From JAENVT01 sp963773085 (lineage in GTDB: Bacteria; Actinomycetota; Acidimicrobiia; Acidimicrobiales; Ilumatobacteraceae), in contig CAVYZS010000008.1 in assembly GCA_963773085.1 (NCBI GenBank), forward strand, positions 1 to 64,000: a DNA stretch of 64,000 bases. The letters are read 5' to 3'. Below, one piece after another: positions 28,123 through 37,387 of the stretch (positions are counted from its first letter, which is position 1; each line of letters starts with the position of its first letter). The translations under genes and the position numbers were made by a program. The notes beneath the pieces were generated by a model. The model was not told the origin of the DNA and searched no databases. It was given only the letters and a program-made list of their open reading frames with translations.

Positions 28123-28180
28123 CGAGACGGAATCGTAGCGTCTCGGATGGTCCGTTCGCACAATGCCATCCATCTGAGTG

Positions 28181-28221
28181 CAACAGTCGGGTTGTCAATG
28201 TTCTGCTGCAATCGCTACTAT
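28181..28221 (+). promoter_or_regulatory. MFS exporter promoter with candidate TetR operator
   Basis: TTGTCA (28192-28197) and TACTAT (28216-28221) are 18 bp apart. The inverted repeat CAAC-AGTCGG-GTTG (28181-28194) overlaps the -35. AGGAGG at 28239-28244 then serves the ATG at 28249. Confidence 0.6.
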
Positions 28222-28248
28222 GCCGTAGCGTTCTTGTTAGGAGGACCG

Positions 28249-29866
28249 ATGGCAACATCCCCCGAGACCAGCTCCAGCGCGGCGCCACTTCGACATCGAA
28301 CCGGCTGTGTACGACCGCCGGTGGAAGATCCTCACCGTGCTGTGCACCAGCCTGATGGTCGTCATCGTCGGCAACACCGCGCTGAACGTCGCCCTGCCGA
28401 CGCTCGCTCGCGAGCTGGACGCCTCGATCTCCGAGCAGCAGTGGATGGTCGATGCCTACGGACTCGTCTTTGCCGGATTGCTGCTCACCGCCGGAACCCT
28501 CGGTGATCGGTACGGCCGCAAGGGTGCCTTGCAGTTCGGGCTTGTTGTCTTCCTCGGCGGATCGGTGTTCTCGGCGTTCATGGACAGTGCCCCGGCGATC
28601 GTCGCCGGGCGAGCGGTGATGGGCTTCGGTGCGGCGTTCATCATGCCCGCCACGTTGTCGATCTTGACGAACGTCTTCCCGCGTCACGAGCGCGGCAAGG
28701 CAATCGCCATCTGGGCGGGCATCTCCGGCGGTGGCGCGGCGATCGGGCCCGTCGCCAGTGGGTTCCTGCTCGAGCACTTCTCATGGGGATCGGTGTTCCT
28801 GGTCAATGTGCCGATCATCGCCGTCGCCTTGGTGGCTGGTCACATTCTTCTGCCGAAGTCGAAGGACCCGGACCCCGGTCGGCTCGATCCGCTCGGTGCG
28901 TTGCTGTCGATCGCCGGGCTTGGCACGCTGGTCTACGCGATCATCGAGGCCCCGCGGCACGGCTGGGCGAGCGCCCAGAGCCTGCTGTTGTTCGGCGTGG
29001 CCGCTGTGCTGATCGCCGCGTTCCTGATGTGGGAGCTGCGCAACTCCGCGCCGATGTTGAACCTGCGCTACTTCCTCGACCCGCGGTTCGGTGTTGCCGC
29101 CGGGGTGATCACGCTGGTCTTCTTCGCCATGTTCGGGTTCTTCTTCCTGCTCACCCAGTACTTCCAGCTCGTCCTCGGCTACGGCACGTTCGAGGCCGGC
29201 GTCAAGCAACTGCCGTTCGCGGCGGTCATGATGCTCACCGCGCCGCAGTCGCCGCGGCTCGCAGCACGCTTCGGCGTCAACCGCCTCGTCGCCGGCGGGT
29301 TGCTCGGGGTGAGCGGGGCGATGGCGCTGTTCACCCTCGCTCAAGTCGACACGTCGTACCTCAAGCTCCTTCCGGTGATGATGACGATGGCCGCAGGCAT
29401 GGCGCTGACCATCCCGTCGATGACCGGGTCGATCATGTCGGCGGTCCCGCTCGGCAAGGCCGGCGTCGGCTCGGCGATGAACGACACCACGCGCGAGCTG
29501 GGTGGCGCCTTGGGTGTCGCTGTGCTCGGCAGTCTCGTCGCCAGCCGATACGACTCACGTTTGAGTTCGGTGTTGACCTCACTCCCGGCGGAGCTGCAGA
29601 GCCGGGCGGAGGAGAGCCTTGCCGGCGCACTCCAGGCGGCTCGCCAGGTCGGCGGTACGGCGGGGGGCCAGGTTGCCGACGGGGCCCGGGCTGCGTATGT
29701 GTCGGGCATGCACCTCGCGGCAATCGTTGCCGCGTCGGTGTGCGTGGTCGCCGCGGCGATCGTGTATCGCAAGCTCCCCTCGGCCAACCCTCACACCGGG
29801 CTGGAGCCCACGGGTCGCCAGGTTTCGGAAGTGGTCAGCGAGCTCGGCGCCGTCGACGTGACCTGA
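28249..29866 (+). CDS. MFS drug exporter, DHA2 (EmrB/QacA) type (one N-terminal frameshift)
   Basis: About 538 residues with 14 predicted transmembrane helices. Motif A is GTLGDRYGRKGALQFG, and motif C-like text is GISGGGAAIGPVASGFLL. The strong AGGAGG and ATG 28249 are in frame 1, while the body (FDIEPAVYDRRWKILTVLC onward) is in frame 2. A +1 shift near nt 28260-28285 joins them, and the run of five C at 28259-28263 is a candidate site. If only the unshifted frame were used, translation would start at GTG 28307, which has no ribosome-binding site. Controlled in all likelihood by the divergent TetR gene. Confidence 0.85.
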
Positions 29867-29879
29867 CGTACGGCGCCGC

Positions 29880-31779
29880 TCACTGCACGTCGGTGGCCGG
29901 CGCGGCGAACTGTGCGTTGTAGAGGTCGAAGTAAGCCCCCTGCTTGTGGAGCAGGTCGGTGTGCGTGCCCTGTTCGACGATGTTTCCCGAGTTCATGACG
30001 AGAATGAGATCAGCGTCGCGGATGGTCGACAGGCGGTGGGCGATCACAAAGCTGGTTCGCTGGGATCGCAGCGCGGCCATCGCCTTCTGGATGAGCAACT
30101 CGGTGCGCGTATCGACCGAACTGGTGGCCTCGTCGAGGATCAGGATCGCCGGGTCCGACAGAAAGGCCCTGGCGATGGTTATCAACTGTTTCTCGCCGGC
30201 GCTGACAGTGCCACCCTCGTCGTCGATCAGCGTGTCGTAGCCCGCCGGAAGTGAGTGCACGAAGCGGTCGACATACGTTGCCCGGGTCGCGTCGTGGAAC
30301 TGCTCCTCGGTGCTGTCGAGGTTGCCATAGATGATGTTGTCGCGGATCGTTCCGCTGAACAGCCAGGTGTCCTGCAGCACCATGCCGACGTTGGAGCGAA
30401 GGTCGTGCCGAGCCATGTCGCCGATGTCTTGCCCGTCGAGTGTGATCCGGCCGCCGCCGAGTTCGTAGAAACGCATGATCAGGTTGACCAGTGTCGTCTT
30501 GCCGGCACCGGTCGGTCCGACGATGGCGACGGTCTGACCCGGTTCGGCCACCAGCGACAAATCGGTGATCAGCGGGTTGTGCGGGTCGTAGGAGAAGGCG
30601 ACGTGCTCGAACTCGACCCTGCCGCGCGGGACGACATCGACCGAATCGGCGGCCGGGTCCTCACTCTGTTCCGTTGCATCGAGCAGTTCGAAGACCCGTC
30701 TCGGCCGAGGCGACACCCGATTGCAGCACGTTGGCCATCGATGCGAGTTGCGTCAGTGGCTGGGTGAACTGGCGCGAATACTGGATGAACGCCTGGACGT
30801 CACCGAGGCTCATCGCCCCGGACGAGACGCGCAGCCCACCGATCACCGCGATGGCCACGAAGTTGAGGTTGCCGAGGAACATCATCGCCGGCTGGATGAT
30901 CCCCGAGATGAACTGGGCGCCGAAGCTGGCGGTGTACAGCTCTTCGTTCTTGTCGCGGAACCTGTCCTCGATGTCGTGCTGACGACCGAACACCTTCACC
31001 AGCGCGTGCCCGGTGAACGCCTCCTCGATCTGGGCGTTCAACGTGCCGGTGTGGCGCCACTGGGCGACGAACCGCTTCTTCGAGCGGGCGGTCACGAAGC
31101 GGATGATCAGCAACGAGGCTGGGATCGTGATCGCCGTGATGGTCGCCAGGAGGGGGGAGATCACGAACATCATCACCAGCACCCCGACGAGCGTCAGCAC
31201 CGAGGTCAGCGCCTGGCTGAGCGTCTGCTGCAGGCTCTGCGAGATGTTGTCGATGTCGTTGGTCACCCGGCTCAACAGGTCGCCGCGCGGCTGGGCGTCG
31301 ATGTAGCTCAGTGGCATGCGGTGGATCTTGGCCTCGACGTCGGCGCGCAGCCGGTACATCGTGCGCTGCACGACGCCGGCGAGCGTGTACGACTGCAGAT
31401 ACGACAGTGCCGCAGCACAGATGTAGAGGACGAGCACCGTCAGCAACACGCCGGCCAGCGCGGAGAAGTCGATCGGCTGGCCGTTGCTGACGGCGTCGAA
31501 GATGAGGTCGGTGGCGTGGCCGAGGACCTTCGGGCCGAGCACCGTCAACGTCACGCTGAGCAGGGCAAAGCACAGCACGGCAATGGTGCGGGCTCGTTCG
31601 ATCCGCATGCGCGCCAGCAACCGTTTGGTGGACCCGCCGAAGTCCTTCGACTTCTCCGCCGGCATGCCGATGGCGCGCAGCGGGCCGGGGGAGGCCGATG
31701 GTCGCGCGTCAGGTGGGCGGACGACGGCCTCGTCGTCGGGTTCCTGGTCGGCGCGCCGGTCGGTCGAGCGGGTGCTCAT
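29880..31779 (-). CDS. ABC exporter half-transporter, catalytic-site subunit (one frameshift)
   Basis: About 632 residues. A six-helix exporter membrane domain (IYDAQPRGDLLSRVTND-like text, SYIDAQPRGDLLSRV) is joined to an ATPase domain, with a +1 shift near nt 30705 between them. The ATPase has Walker A GPTGAGKTT, Walker B ILILDEATSS with catalytic Glu, and switch His in VIAHRLST. Its signature is VSAGEKQL instead of LSGGQ. The start ATG overlaps the stop of the upstream half-transporter gene. The two proteins should form a heterodimeric exporter of the TM287/288 or BmrCD kind; the cargo is unknown. Confidence 0.85.
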
Positions 31780-33509
31780 GCCGCTTCCTCCGCCGTCATC
31801 TGCGATTCGACGATCTCGCGATACGTCGGGCACGTCTCGAGCAACTCGGCGTGAGTGCCGAGGCCGACGGACTCACCATCCTCGAGCACCAAGATCTGGT
31901 CGGCGTGGATGATCGTCGAGACCCGCTGGGCGACGATGACCACCGTCGCCTGCGCGGTGTACGGAACGAGGGCAGCCCGCAACCTGGCATCGGTGGCCAG
32001 GTCGAGCGCCGAGAACGAATCGTCGAACAGGTAGATCTCCGGCTTGCGTACGAGGGCACGGGCGATCGCCAGGCGCTGCCGTTGGCCGCCCGACACGCTG
32101 GCGCCACCCTGGGCGATCGACGCTTGCAGCCCGCCGGGCATTGCCCGCACGAAGTCGGCGGCCTGGGCGGTCTCCAGCGCGGTCCACAACTCTTCGTCGC
32201 TTGCATCGGGATCGGCGAAGCGCAGGTTGCTGGCCACCGTGCCGGAGAACAAGTACGGCTTCTGCGGCACCAGGCCGATCCGGCCCCACAGCGTGTCGGG
32301 GTCGAGTTCGCGCACGTCGACACCATCGACGAGCACGCTGCCCGACGTTGCATCGAACAGGCGGGGAATCAGGCTGAGCAGCGTGGTCTTGCCTGCGCCG
32401 GTGCTGCCGATGACGGCCGTGACCTGGCCGGGCATGGCGAGCAACGACACGTTCGTGAGAACTGGCGCTTCGGCGCCCGGATAGTGGAAACCGACGCCGC
32501 GCAACTCCAGCGTGCCGCTGGCGTGAACCTCGGTGACGGGTGTTTCCGGCCGGACCACTGATGATGGGGTGTCGAGCACCTCGACGATGCGGTCGGCGCA
32601 CACCGCAGCGCGCGGAACGAGTACGACCATGAACGTGGCCATCATGACCGCCATGATGATCTGCGCGAGGTAGCTCAAAAAGGCGATCAGCGCGCCGATC
32701 TGCATCTGCCCGTCGGCGACCCGGTGGGCGCCGAACCACAACACGGCGACGCTCGAGCAGTTGAGGACCAGGATCACGATCGGGAAGAAGAAAGCCTGCA
32801 ACCGACCGGCCACGAGCGCCGTGTCGGTGAGGTCCCCGTTGACATCGGCGAACCGCTTCGCCTCGGCGGGTTCGCGGACGAAGGCGCGCACCACTCGGAT
32901 GCCGGTGATCTGCTCGCGGAGCACGCGGTTGACGGTGTCGATGCGTTCTTGCATCTTGCGGAACTGCGGCACCATCCGCCGCACGACCGTGAGGATGCAG
33001 AACACCAACACCGGGATGCTCACCGTCAGGATCCACGCCAACCCGCTGTCCTCGCGGATTGCCATGATGATCCCACCGATTGCAGTGATCGGGGCGGCCA
33101 CGAGCAAGGTGCACGTCATCAACACGAACATCTGCACCTGTTGCACATCGTTGGTGATGCGGGTGATCAGAGATGGCGCACCGAACTGGCCCATCTCGCG
33201 CGCCGAGAACCCCGATACCTGGTGGAAGATGCCACTGCGTACATCTCGCCCGAACCCCATCGCGGCCTTTGCCCCGAAGAAGACAGCGGTCGCCGCGCAG
33301 ACGACTTGGATCAGCGTGATCATCAGCATCAGACCGCCGATCGACCAGATGTATCCGGTATCGCCGTTGGCGACACCCTTGTCGATGATGTCGGCGTTGA
33401 GGCTCGGCAGGTAGAGCGCAGCGAACGCCTGCGCTGTCTGCAACACGAGCACGGCGACGAGTTGTGGCTTGTAGCGACGGAGGTAGGTGCGCAGCAGGCG
33501 GATCAGCAT
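31776..33509 (-). CDS. ABC exporter half-transporter, degenerate-site subunit
   Basis: This intact protein of 577 residues has six N-terminal membrane helices and a C-terminal ATPase domain. Walker A (GSTGAGKTT) and signature (VSGGQRQRLAIARAL) are canonical. However, Walker B ends YLFDDSFSALD, with Asp in place of the catalytic Glu, and the switch His is Gln (IVAQRVSTI). These are the expected losses in the non-hydrolysing site of heterodimeric exporters. They complement the partner gene, which keeps Glu and His but has a poor signature. First gene of the two-gene operon. Confidence 0.9.
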   Translation of the reverse strand: MLIRLLRTYLRRYKPQLVAVLVLQTAQAFAALYLPSLNADIIDKGVANGDTGYIWSIGGLMLMITLIQVVCAATAVFFGAKAAMGFGRDVRSGIFHQVSGFSAREMGQFGAPSLITRITNDVQQVQMFVLMTCTLLVAAPITAIGGIIMAIREDSGLAWILTVSIPVLVFCILTVVRRMVPQFRKMQERIDTVNRVLREQITGIRVVRAFVREPAEAKRFADVNGDLTDTALVAGRLQAFFFPIVILVLNCSSVAVLWFGAHRVADGQMQIGALIAFLSYLAQIIMAVMMATFMVVLVPRAAVCADRIVEVLDTPSSVVRPETPVTEVHASGTLELRGVGFHYPGAEAPVLTNVSLLAMPGQVTAVIGSTGAGKTTLLSLIPRLFDATSGSVLVDGVDVRELDPDTLWGRIGLVPQKPYLFSGTVASNLRFADPDASDEELWTALETAQAADFVRAMPGGLQASIAQGGASVSGGQRQRLAIARALVRKPEIYLFDDSFSALDLATDARLRAALVPYTAQATVVIVAQRVSTIIHADQILVLEDGESVGLGTHAELLETCPTYREIVESQMTAEEAA

Positions 33510-33521
33510 CAGGCGGATCGG

Positions 33522-34460
33522 TTAGAAGACCGTGGTCCAGTCGTTCTTGATGCTGACGATTGTCCAACCGTCGGCGCGGGCTTGTTCGAGCGCTTGCTCT
33601 GCACCGGTGACATAGTCGAACTCGCGCTCGGCATCGTCGTGAAGGACAAGGAGGCGAAGGGTGGGCTTGTCGGCGTGATGGGTGAATTCCAGCATTGCCG
33701 CATCGCCGTTCGAGTTCCCGCCGGCGAGCAGGGGTCGCCGCCCGGTTCGGTTCCAGATCCGCACCGGCTTCTCCGAGCCATCGGCGAGATAGTCGGCCTC
33801 GGGCTGGTGGACGATGGTACCGCCGTGCTCGTTGCTGATGTAGGCGAAGGTGCTGCTGCTGCCGATGACCCGCTCGCGGGGGATGCCGTACACGTCCTGG
33901 CTGATCGGTCGCATGAAGTCGCGACCTCCGCCCGACACGATGTAGTTCGAGAAGCCGTTGGCGTCGAGGTATCTGAGCAGCTCCACCATGGGCTTGTAGG
34001 AGCACTCGACATAGCGGCGACCGAGAGTCGGATGCTGCGCGCTGCGCAGGAAGGCATCGGCCTGCGCCTCGAAATCCTCCACGCTGATCCCGGCGAAGGC
34101 GGCCAGGATTCCCCCCAACAACGTCTTGACGTTGGTGTCGTCCCCGGCGTAGTGCTGGTACATGGTCGCACCGAACCAGCCGAGATCATGCTCGACGACG
34201 GCCTTCCAGGGCTGGCGATCATGTAACTCGGGGTCCGCCTGCGCCATCTCCGCGAATCGACGGAGAATGAAGTCGAGCTGGCTCGGCATCGGCTGCTCGC
34301 ACCACAACGTGCCGTCGTTGTCGAACACCGCGACACGTTCCTCGACCGGCGCGGCAGCTGACCCGTCCTCGCCGCACACGCGCTCGACGAAGGCGATGAT
34401 CGCCTGCTTTGTTGCGCCGTCTTTCCAACTCGACAGCAGTTCCCTGGTCATGCGAGACAT
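33522..34460 (-). CDS. HAD-superfamily phosphatase
   Basis: The product is 312 residues, intact. HAD motifs are in order: motif I VAVFDNDGTLW (nucleophile Asp and acid Asp), motif II IVSGGGRDF, and motif III/IV LLAGGNSNGDAAML. The cap region between motifs I and II is about 120 residues of mostly helical sequence (C1-type position). Related proteins are annotated as phosphoserine-phosphatase-like hydrolases; the substrate is unknown. No signal peptide is seen. It lies 12 nt upstream of the ABC exporter pair and may be co-transcribed with it. Confidence 0.8.
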   Translation of the reverse strand: MSRMTRELLSSWKDGATKQAIIAFVERVCGEDGSAAAPVEERVAVFDNDGTLWCEQPMPSQLDFILRRFAEMAQADPELHDRQPWKAVVEHDLGWFGATMYQHYAGDDTNVKTLLGGILAAFAGISVEDFEAQADAFLRSAQHPTLGRRYVECSYKPMVELLRYLDANGFSNYIVSGGGRDFMRPISQDVYGIPRERVIGSSSTFAYISNEHGGTIVHQPEADYLADGSEKPVRIWNRTGRRPLLAGGNSNGDAAMLEFTHHADKPTLRLLVLHDDAEREFDYVTGAEQALEQARADGWTIVSIKNDWTTVF

Positions 34461-34508
34461 CGTTTCACACGCCCCGGCATCCGATGGAAGTGATCCGGCA
34501 ACCGGTCA

Positions 34509-35093
34509 CTATCCCGCTGTGGGGGTTTCCGGAGTGCCTGCGGTCGATTCAGGTCGAGTCACGAGCTCGAGCGCGGCGGTGAGGTGTGCAGTTGCACTCG
34601 GCGCAAGCGTGGTGTGTACCAGAGTTGCGCCGGAGAACCGCTCCGCCTCCCGGTACAGAGCTTCGAGGTCGATGTCGGCGGCGAGTGCGACCACCGTGGC
34701 GGTGTTCGGTTGCACAGCGCTCTTGAACCATTCGACCCACTCGTCCGGGATGCCGACGTCGACGAACTTGGCGATCAGCGCGCCGGTGCCGGCGCCCAGC
34801 CCGACACCCGCGACCCAACCGACCGGACCACCGATCAACAAGCCGATCAGACCGGTCCACATCGCCCCGGAGAGAGCCGTGCTGCCGGGTTGCGGATCGA
34901 CCGTCTCGCGAACGTGCACCTTGCCGTCGTCATCTTTGACCACGACGACGGCGTCGCGCAGAACGAGCGCGCCGGTGCTCGACAACCGGGTCATGGCGAT
35001 GAGGAACTCCTCTGCTCGAAGCACCTCGTCGAACGAGATACCGAACAGGGCTTCGGTCTGATCAGCGTCACCAGTGGGGTACGTCATGGTCAT
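34509..35093 (-). CDS. DUF1269-family membrane-associated protein
   Basis: A protein of about 194 residues. FDEVLRAEEFLIAMTRLSSTGALVLRDAVVVVKD at the start and the Gly-rich hydrophobic segment WTGLIGLLIGGPVGWVAG (about residues 75-105) are typical of DUF1269 proteins. A domain ending ALAADIDLEALYREAERF follows. ATG 35093 or 35087 are both possible; the upstream extension lacks family character. Function unknown. Oriented away from the LLM oxidoreductase gene. Confidence 0.7.
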   Translation of the reverse strand: MTMTYPTGDADQTEALFGISFDEVLRAEEFLIAMTRLSSTGALVLRDAVVVVKDDDGKVHVRETVDPQPGSTALSGAMWTGLIGLLIGGPVGWVAGVGLGAGTGALIAKFVDVGIPDEWVEWFKSAVQPNTATVVALAADIDLEALYREAERFSGATLVHTTLAPSATAHLTAALELVTRPESTAGTPETPTAG

Positions 35094-35170
35094 AGGTTCC
35101 CACGTCGAAGTGACGCCGAACCCATCACCCAGTGGCACGGCGAAGTCGATACCGAGGTAGACAGAACACC

Positions 35171-36220
35171 GTGACGAGCGAGCCCGGAGTTGTTCGACGA
35201 TCGATCCTGGATCTGTCGGTGCTCAACGACGGTCAGTCCAGCGGCGCTGCGCTGCAGAGCACTGCGGCGTTGGCCAGACGAGCCGATGAGCTCGGCTACA
35301 CCCGTTTCTGGGTCGCCGAGCATCACAACATGCCCAGCGTTGCCTGTACTGCGCCGACAGTTCTGATCGCCCACCTGGCGGCAATCACGTCGCGGATCCG
35401 CGTCGGCTCAGGCGGGGTGATGCTGCCAAACCATTCACCCCTCGTCGTCGCCGAGCAGTTCGCGATGCTCGAAGGGCTGTATCCCGGACGAATCGACGTC
35501 GGAATCGGCCGTGCACCGGGTACCGATCAGCGCACCGCCGCCGTGCTGCGGCGCACGTCGGAGCCGCTCGTTGAAGACGACTTCCCCCGCGACTTCCTCG
35601 ATCTGATGGGCTTGCTCGGCGATCCACGCACGAGCACCGGTCTGTGGAATCAGTTCCAGGCGACTCCCGCTGCAACCTCCTCCCCGCACGTGTTCCTGCT
35701 CGGCTCCAGCGGGTACAGCGCCCAGCTCGCCGGCCACCTCGGGTTGCCGTTCGCCTTCGCCCACCATTTCGACACGGGAGGCACCATGCAGGCCACCGAG
35801 TTGTATCACCACACGTTCCAGCCGTCGGCGGTGCTCGACGCGCCGTACATGATCGTGACCGCCAACGTGCTCGCAGCCGATTCGAAGGAGGACGCGGACT
35901 GGCACTCGGCCCCGGGTCGACTCACGGCACTCGGACGTCGCACCGGACGCTTCATCCGGCTGCCTTCGCCGCAGGACGCTGCCGTTCACCCCGACCTCGA
36001 CCAAGCCAACAGCCTGCCGACCAGCCGGATAGTCGGCGAGATCTCCACCGTGATCAGGGAGCTCGACGATCTCGTTGCCCGCACCCGTGCGAACGAGGTG
36101 ATGGTCACCTCCGTCGCCTACGACCTGTCCGCCCGGATCCGCAGCATCGAGCTGCTCGCCGAACACTGGATCGGGGATTCGGTGGACCTGTCGAAACCGG
36201 CCGACGCCGTTCGTCGTTGA
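35171..36220 (+). CDS. LLM-class flavin-dependent oxidoreductase
   Basis: An intact 349-residue bacterial luciferase-like monooxygenase-fold enzyme (LuxA-like/MsnO8 subgroup). Visible are LDLSVLNDGQS, YTRFWVAEHHNMPSVACTAPTVLI, RVGSGGVMLPNHSPLVVAEQFAMLEGLYPGRIDVGIGRAPGTDQ and, at the C-terminus, VTSVAYDLSARIRSIELLAE. The WVAEHH and GGVMLPNHSPL blocks mark the FMN-using branch rather than the F420 branch. Start GTG 35171. The substrate is not evident from context. Confidence 0.85.
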   Translation: MTSEPGVVRRSILDLSVLNDGQSSGAALQSTAALARRADELGYTRFWVAEHHNMPSVACTAPTVLIAHLAAITSRIRVGSGGVMLPNHSPLVVAEQFAMLEGLYPGRIDVGIGRAPGTDQRTAAVLRRTSEPLVEDDFPRDFLDLMGLLGDPRTSTGLWNQFQATPAATSSPHVFLLGSSGYSAQLAGHLGLPFAFAHHFDTGGTMQATELYHHTFQPSAVLDAPYMIVTANVLAADSKEDADWHSAPGRLTALGRRTGRFIRLPSPQDAAVHPDLDQANSLPTSRIVGEISTVIRELDDLVARTRANEVMVTSVAYDLSARIRSIELLAEHWIGDSVDLSKPADAVRR

Positions 36221-36265
36221 GCTGAGAGGGTGTCAACCGACGCCCGTTGCCAAACGGAGGTCATC

Positions 36266-36613
36266 ATGTCCAACCCCATCGTTCACGCCGAGATCCGTTC
36301 CGCCGATCCCGATGCCACCCGGTCGTTCTTCGGTGGTCTCTTCGGGTGGAACTTCCCCGAGGGTGCGATCCCCGGTTACACGTACGTCGATTGCGGGATC
36401 CCCAACACCTTGCCTGCCGGGATCGGTCCGGTGCAGGGCGGGGAGCAGCTCGTCACGTTCTTCGTCGGCGTCGCCGACATCGACGCGGCGATTGCGTCCG
36501 CCGAGCGACTCGGCGGCAGCGTGGTGCAACCCACGACCCGAGTGCCGGGCGTTGCGTTTGCCCTGATCGCCGACCCGGCAGGTCAGGTCGTCGGCCTCGC
36601 TCAGCAGGGCTGA
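36266..36613 (+). CDS. VOC (glyoxalase-like) family protein
   Basis: This is a 115-residue single vicinal-oxygen-chelate domain. IVHAEIRSADPDATRSFFGGLFGWNF, VADIDAAIASAERLGGSVVQP and FALIADPAGQVVGLAQ are the standard blocks of the actinobacterial VOC group often annotated as glyoxalase/bleomycin resistance. The usual metal-binding His and Glu are only partly present, so enzymatic activity is uncertain. GGAGG lies before ATG 36266. It follows the LLM gene by 45 nt and may share its transcript. Confidence 0.8.
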   Translation: MSNPIVHAEIRSADPDATRSFFGGLFGWNFPEGAIPGYTYVDCGIPNTLPAGIGPVQGGEQLVTFFVGVADIDAAIASAERLGGSVVQPTTRVPGVAFALIADPAGQVVGLAQQG

Positions 36614-36736
36614 GGGGTCGCCATGGACGACGCCAGGCGTGGGCCTTGATCCACTCCCATCACACTCCCGTTTGTGCGTTTGTGAATACAATTCGGGCGC
36701 GGGCCACCGTGGCCTGCACATATTGGGGGTACGAGT

Positions 36737-37321
36737 GTGATGGATACACAAGAAAGCAGAAGTGCTCTCGCTCCGGACGACTGGTGGGCCAATTGGCTGA
36801 GGGCCCATCCGGTCGGTGGGGCGTTACTGGCCGGCTTGCTGGCCACGCACATCACGACGATGATCGGCTACTACCTCGTGGGCATCGGGTTGCCTGGGCT
36901 CGCGTGGGCAGACTTCAATGGGTTCTTCCTGGCAACGCCCCTCGAGCAATTCGGCTCGAGCGGATCGTTCTTCACAGGCTTCACGCTGCACACCGTCGAT
37001 GGCCTGATGTTCGCGCTCCTCTACGCGGCAATGATCCGCAGTAGGATCCCGATTCCGAACACCACCGTGGGTGGTATCGCCAAGGGCATCATCTGGGGAC
37101 TCGTACTCGGGTTGATCTCGATCGGCTTCCTGATCCCGTACGTGTACCTGCGCAAGGACAGCCCCACCACCTTCGGCGGCGGTCTCGGACTGTTCAGCTT
37201 CGAGGGTCCGGACGAGTGGAAGCTGCCGGTTGCGGTGCTGCTCTGGCACACCATCTGGGGTGGCCTCCTCGGTCAGATGTACAACCCTTCGCCTTCTGCG
37301 TCGTCATCTTCCGACTCATAG
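36737..37321 (+). CDS. Polytopic membrane protein, unknown function
   Basis: An intact 194-residue protein with a short hydrophilic N-terminus and about four hydrophobic segments: PVGGALLAGLLATHITTMIGYYLVG, FTLHTVDGLMFALLYAAM, GIIWGLVLGLISIGFLIPYVY and the C-terminal LPVAVLLWHTIWGGLLGQMY. Conserved-looking His residues lie in helices 1, 2 and 4, but no family is recognised. The last residues are Ser-rich. It is followed at once by a strong bidirectional terminator. Confidence 0.7.
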   Translation: MMDTQESRSALAPDDWWANWLRAHPVGGALLAGLLATHITTMIGYYLVGIGLPGLAWADFNGFFLATPLEQFGSSGSFFTGFTLHTVDGLMFALLYAAMIRSRIPIPNTTVGGIAKGIIWGLVLGLISIGFLIPYVYLRKDSPTTFGGGLGLFSFEGPDEWKLPVAVLLWHTIWGGLLGQMYNPSPSASSSSDS

Positions 37322-37340
37322 GACCACGGCGGGATTACGA

Positions 37341-37374
37341 GATCGCACCCGCGCGTCGTGGCGCGGGTGCGATC
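37341..37374. terminator. Bidirectional terminator hairpin
   Basis: A perfect 14-bp stem, GATCGCACCCGCGC and its complement, encloses the six-base loop GTCGTG. It sits in the 66-nt gap between two convergent genes, the membrane protein ending at 37321 and the LacI gene ending at 37388. It can serve both. Confidence 0.85.
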
Positions 37375-37387
37375 CCGCCGGGGTTGT

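Noticed and set aside
30721..31854. A 377-codon plus-strand frame
   Set aside because: Antisense to the ABC exporter membrane domain, with shadow-frame composition and no motif.
32724..34226. A 500-codon plus-strand frame
   Set aside because: It lies opposite the ABC exporter and HAD genes, whose proteins carry clear motifs; its own translation is His/Asp/Glu/Arg-rich without any domain. Antisense shadow of high-G+C coding sequence.
36661..36736. Possible promoter (TACAAT at 36687) before the 36737 membrane-protein gene
   Set aside because: No acceptable -35 at 16-19 bp, so it is not listed.
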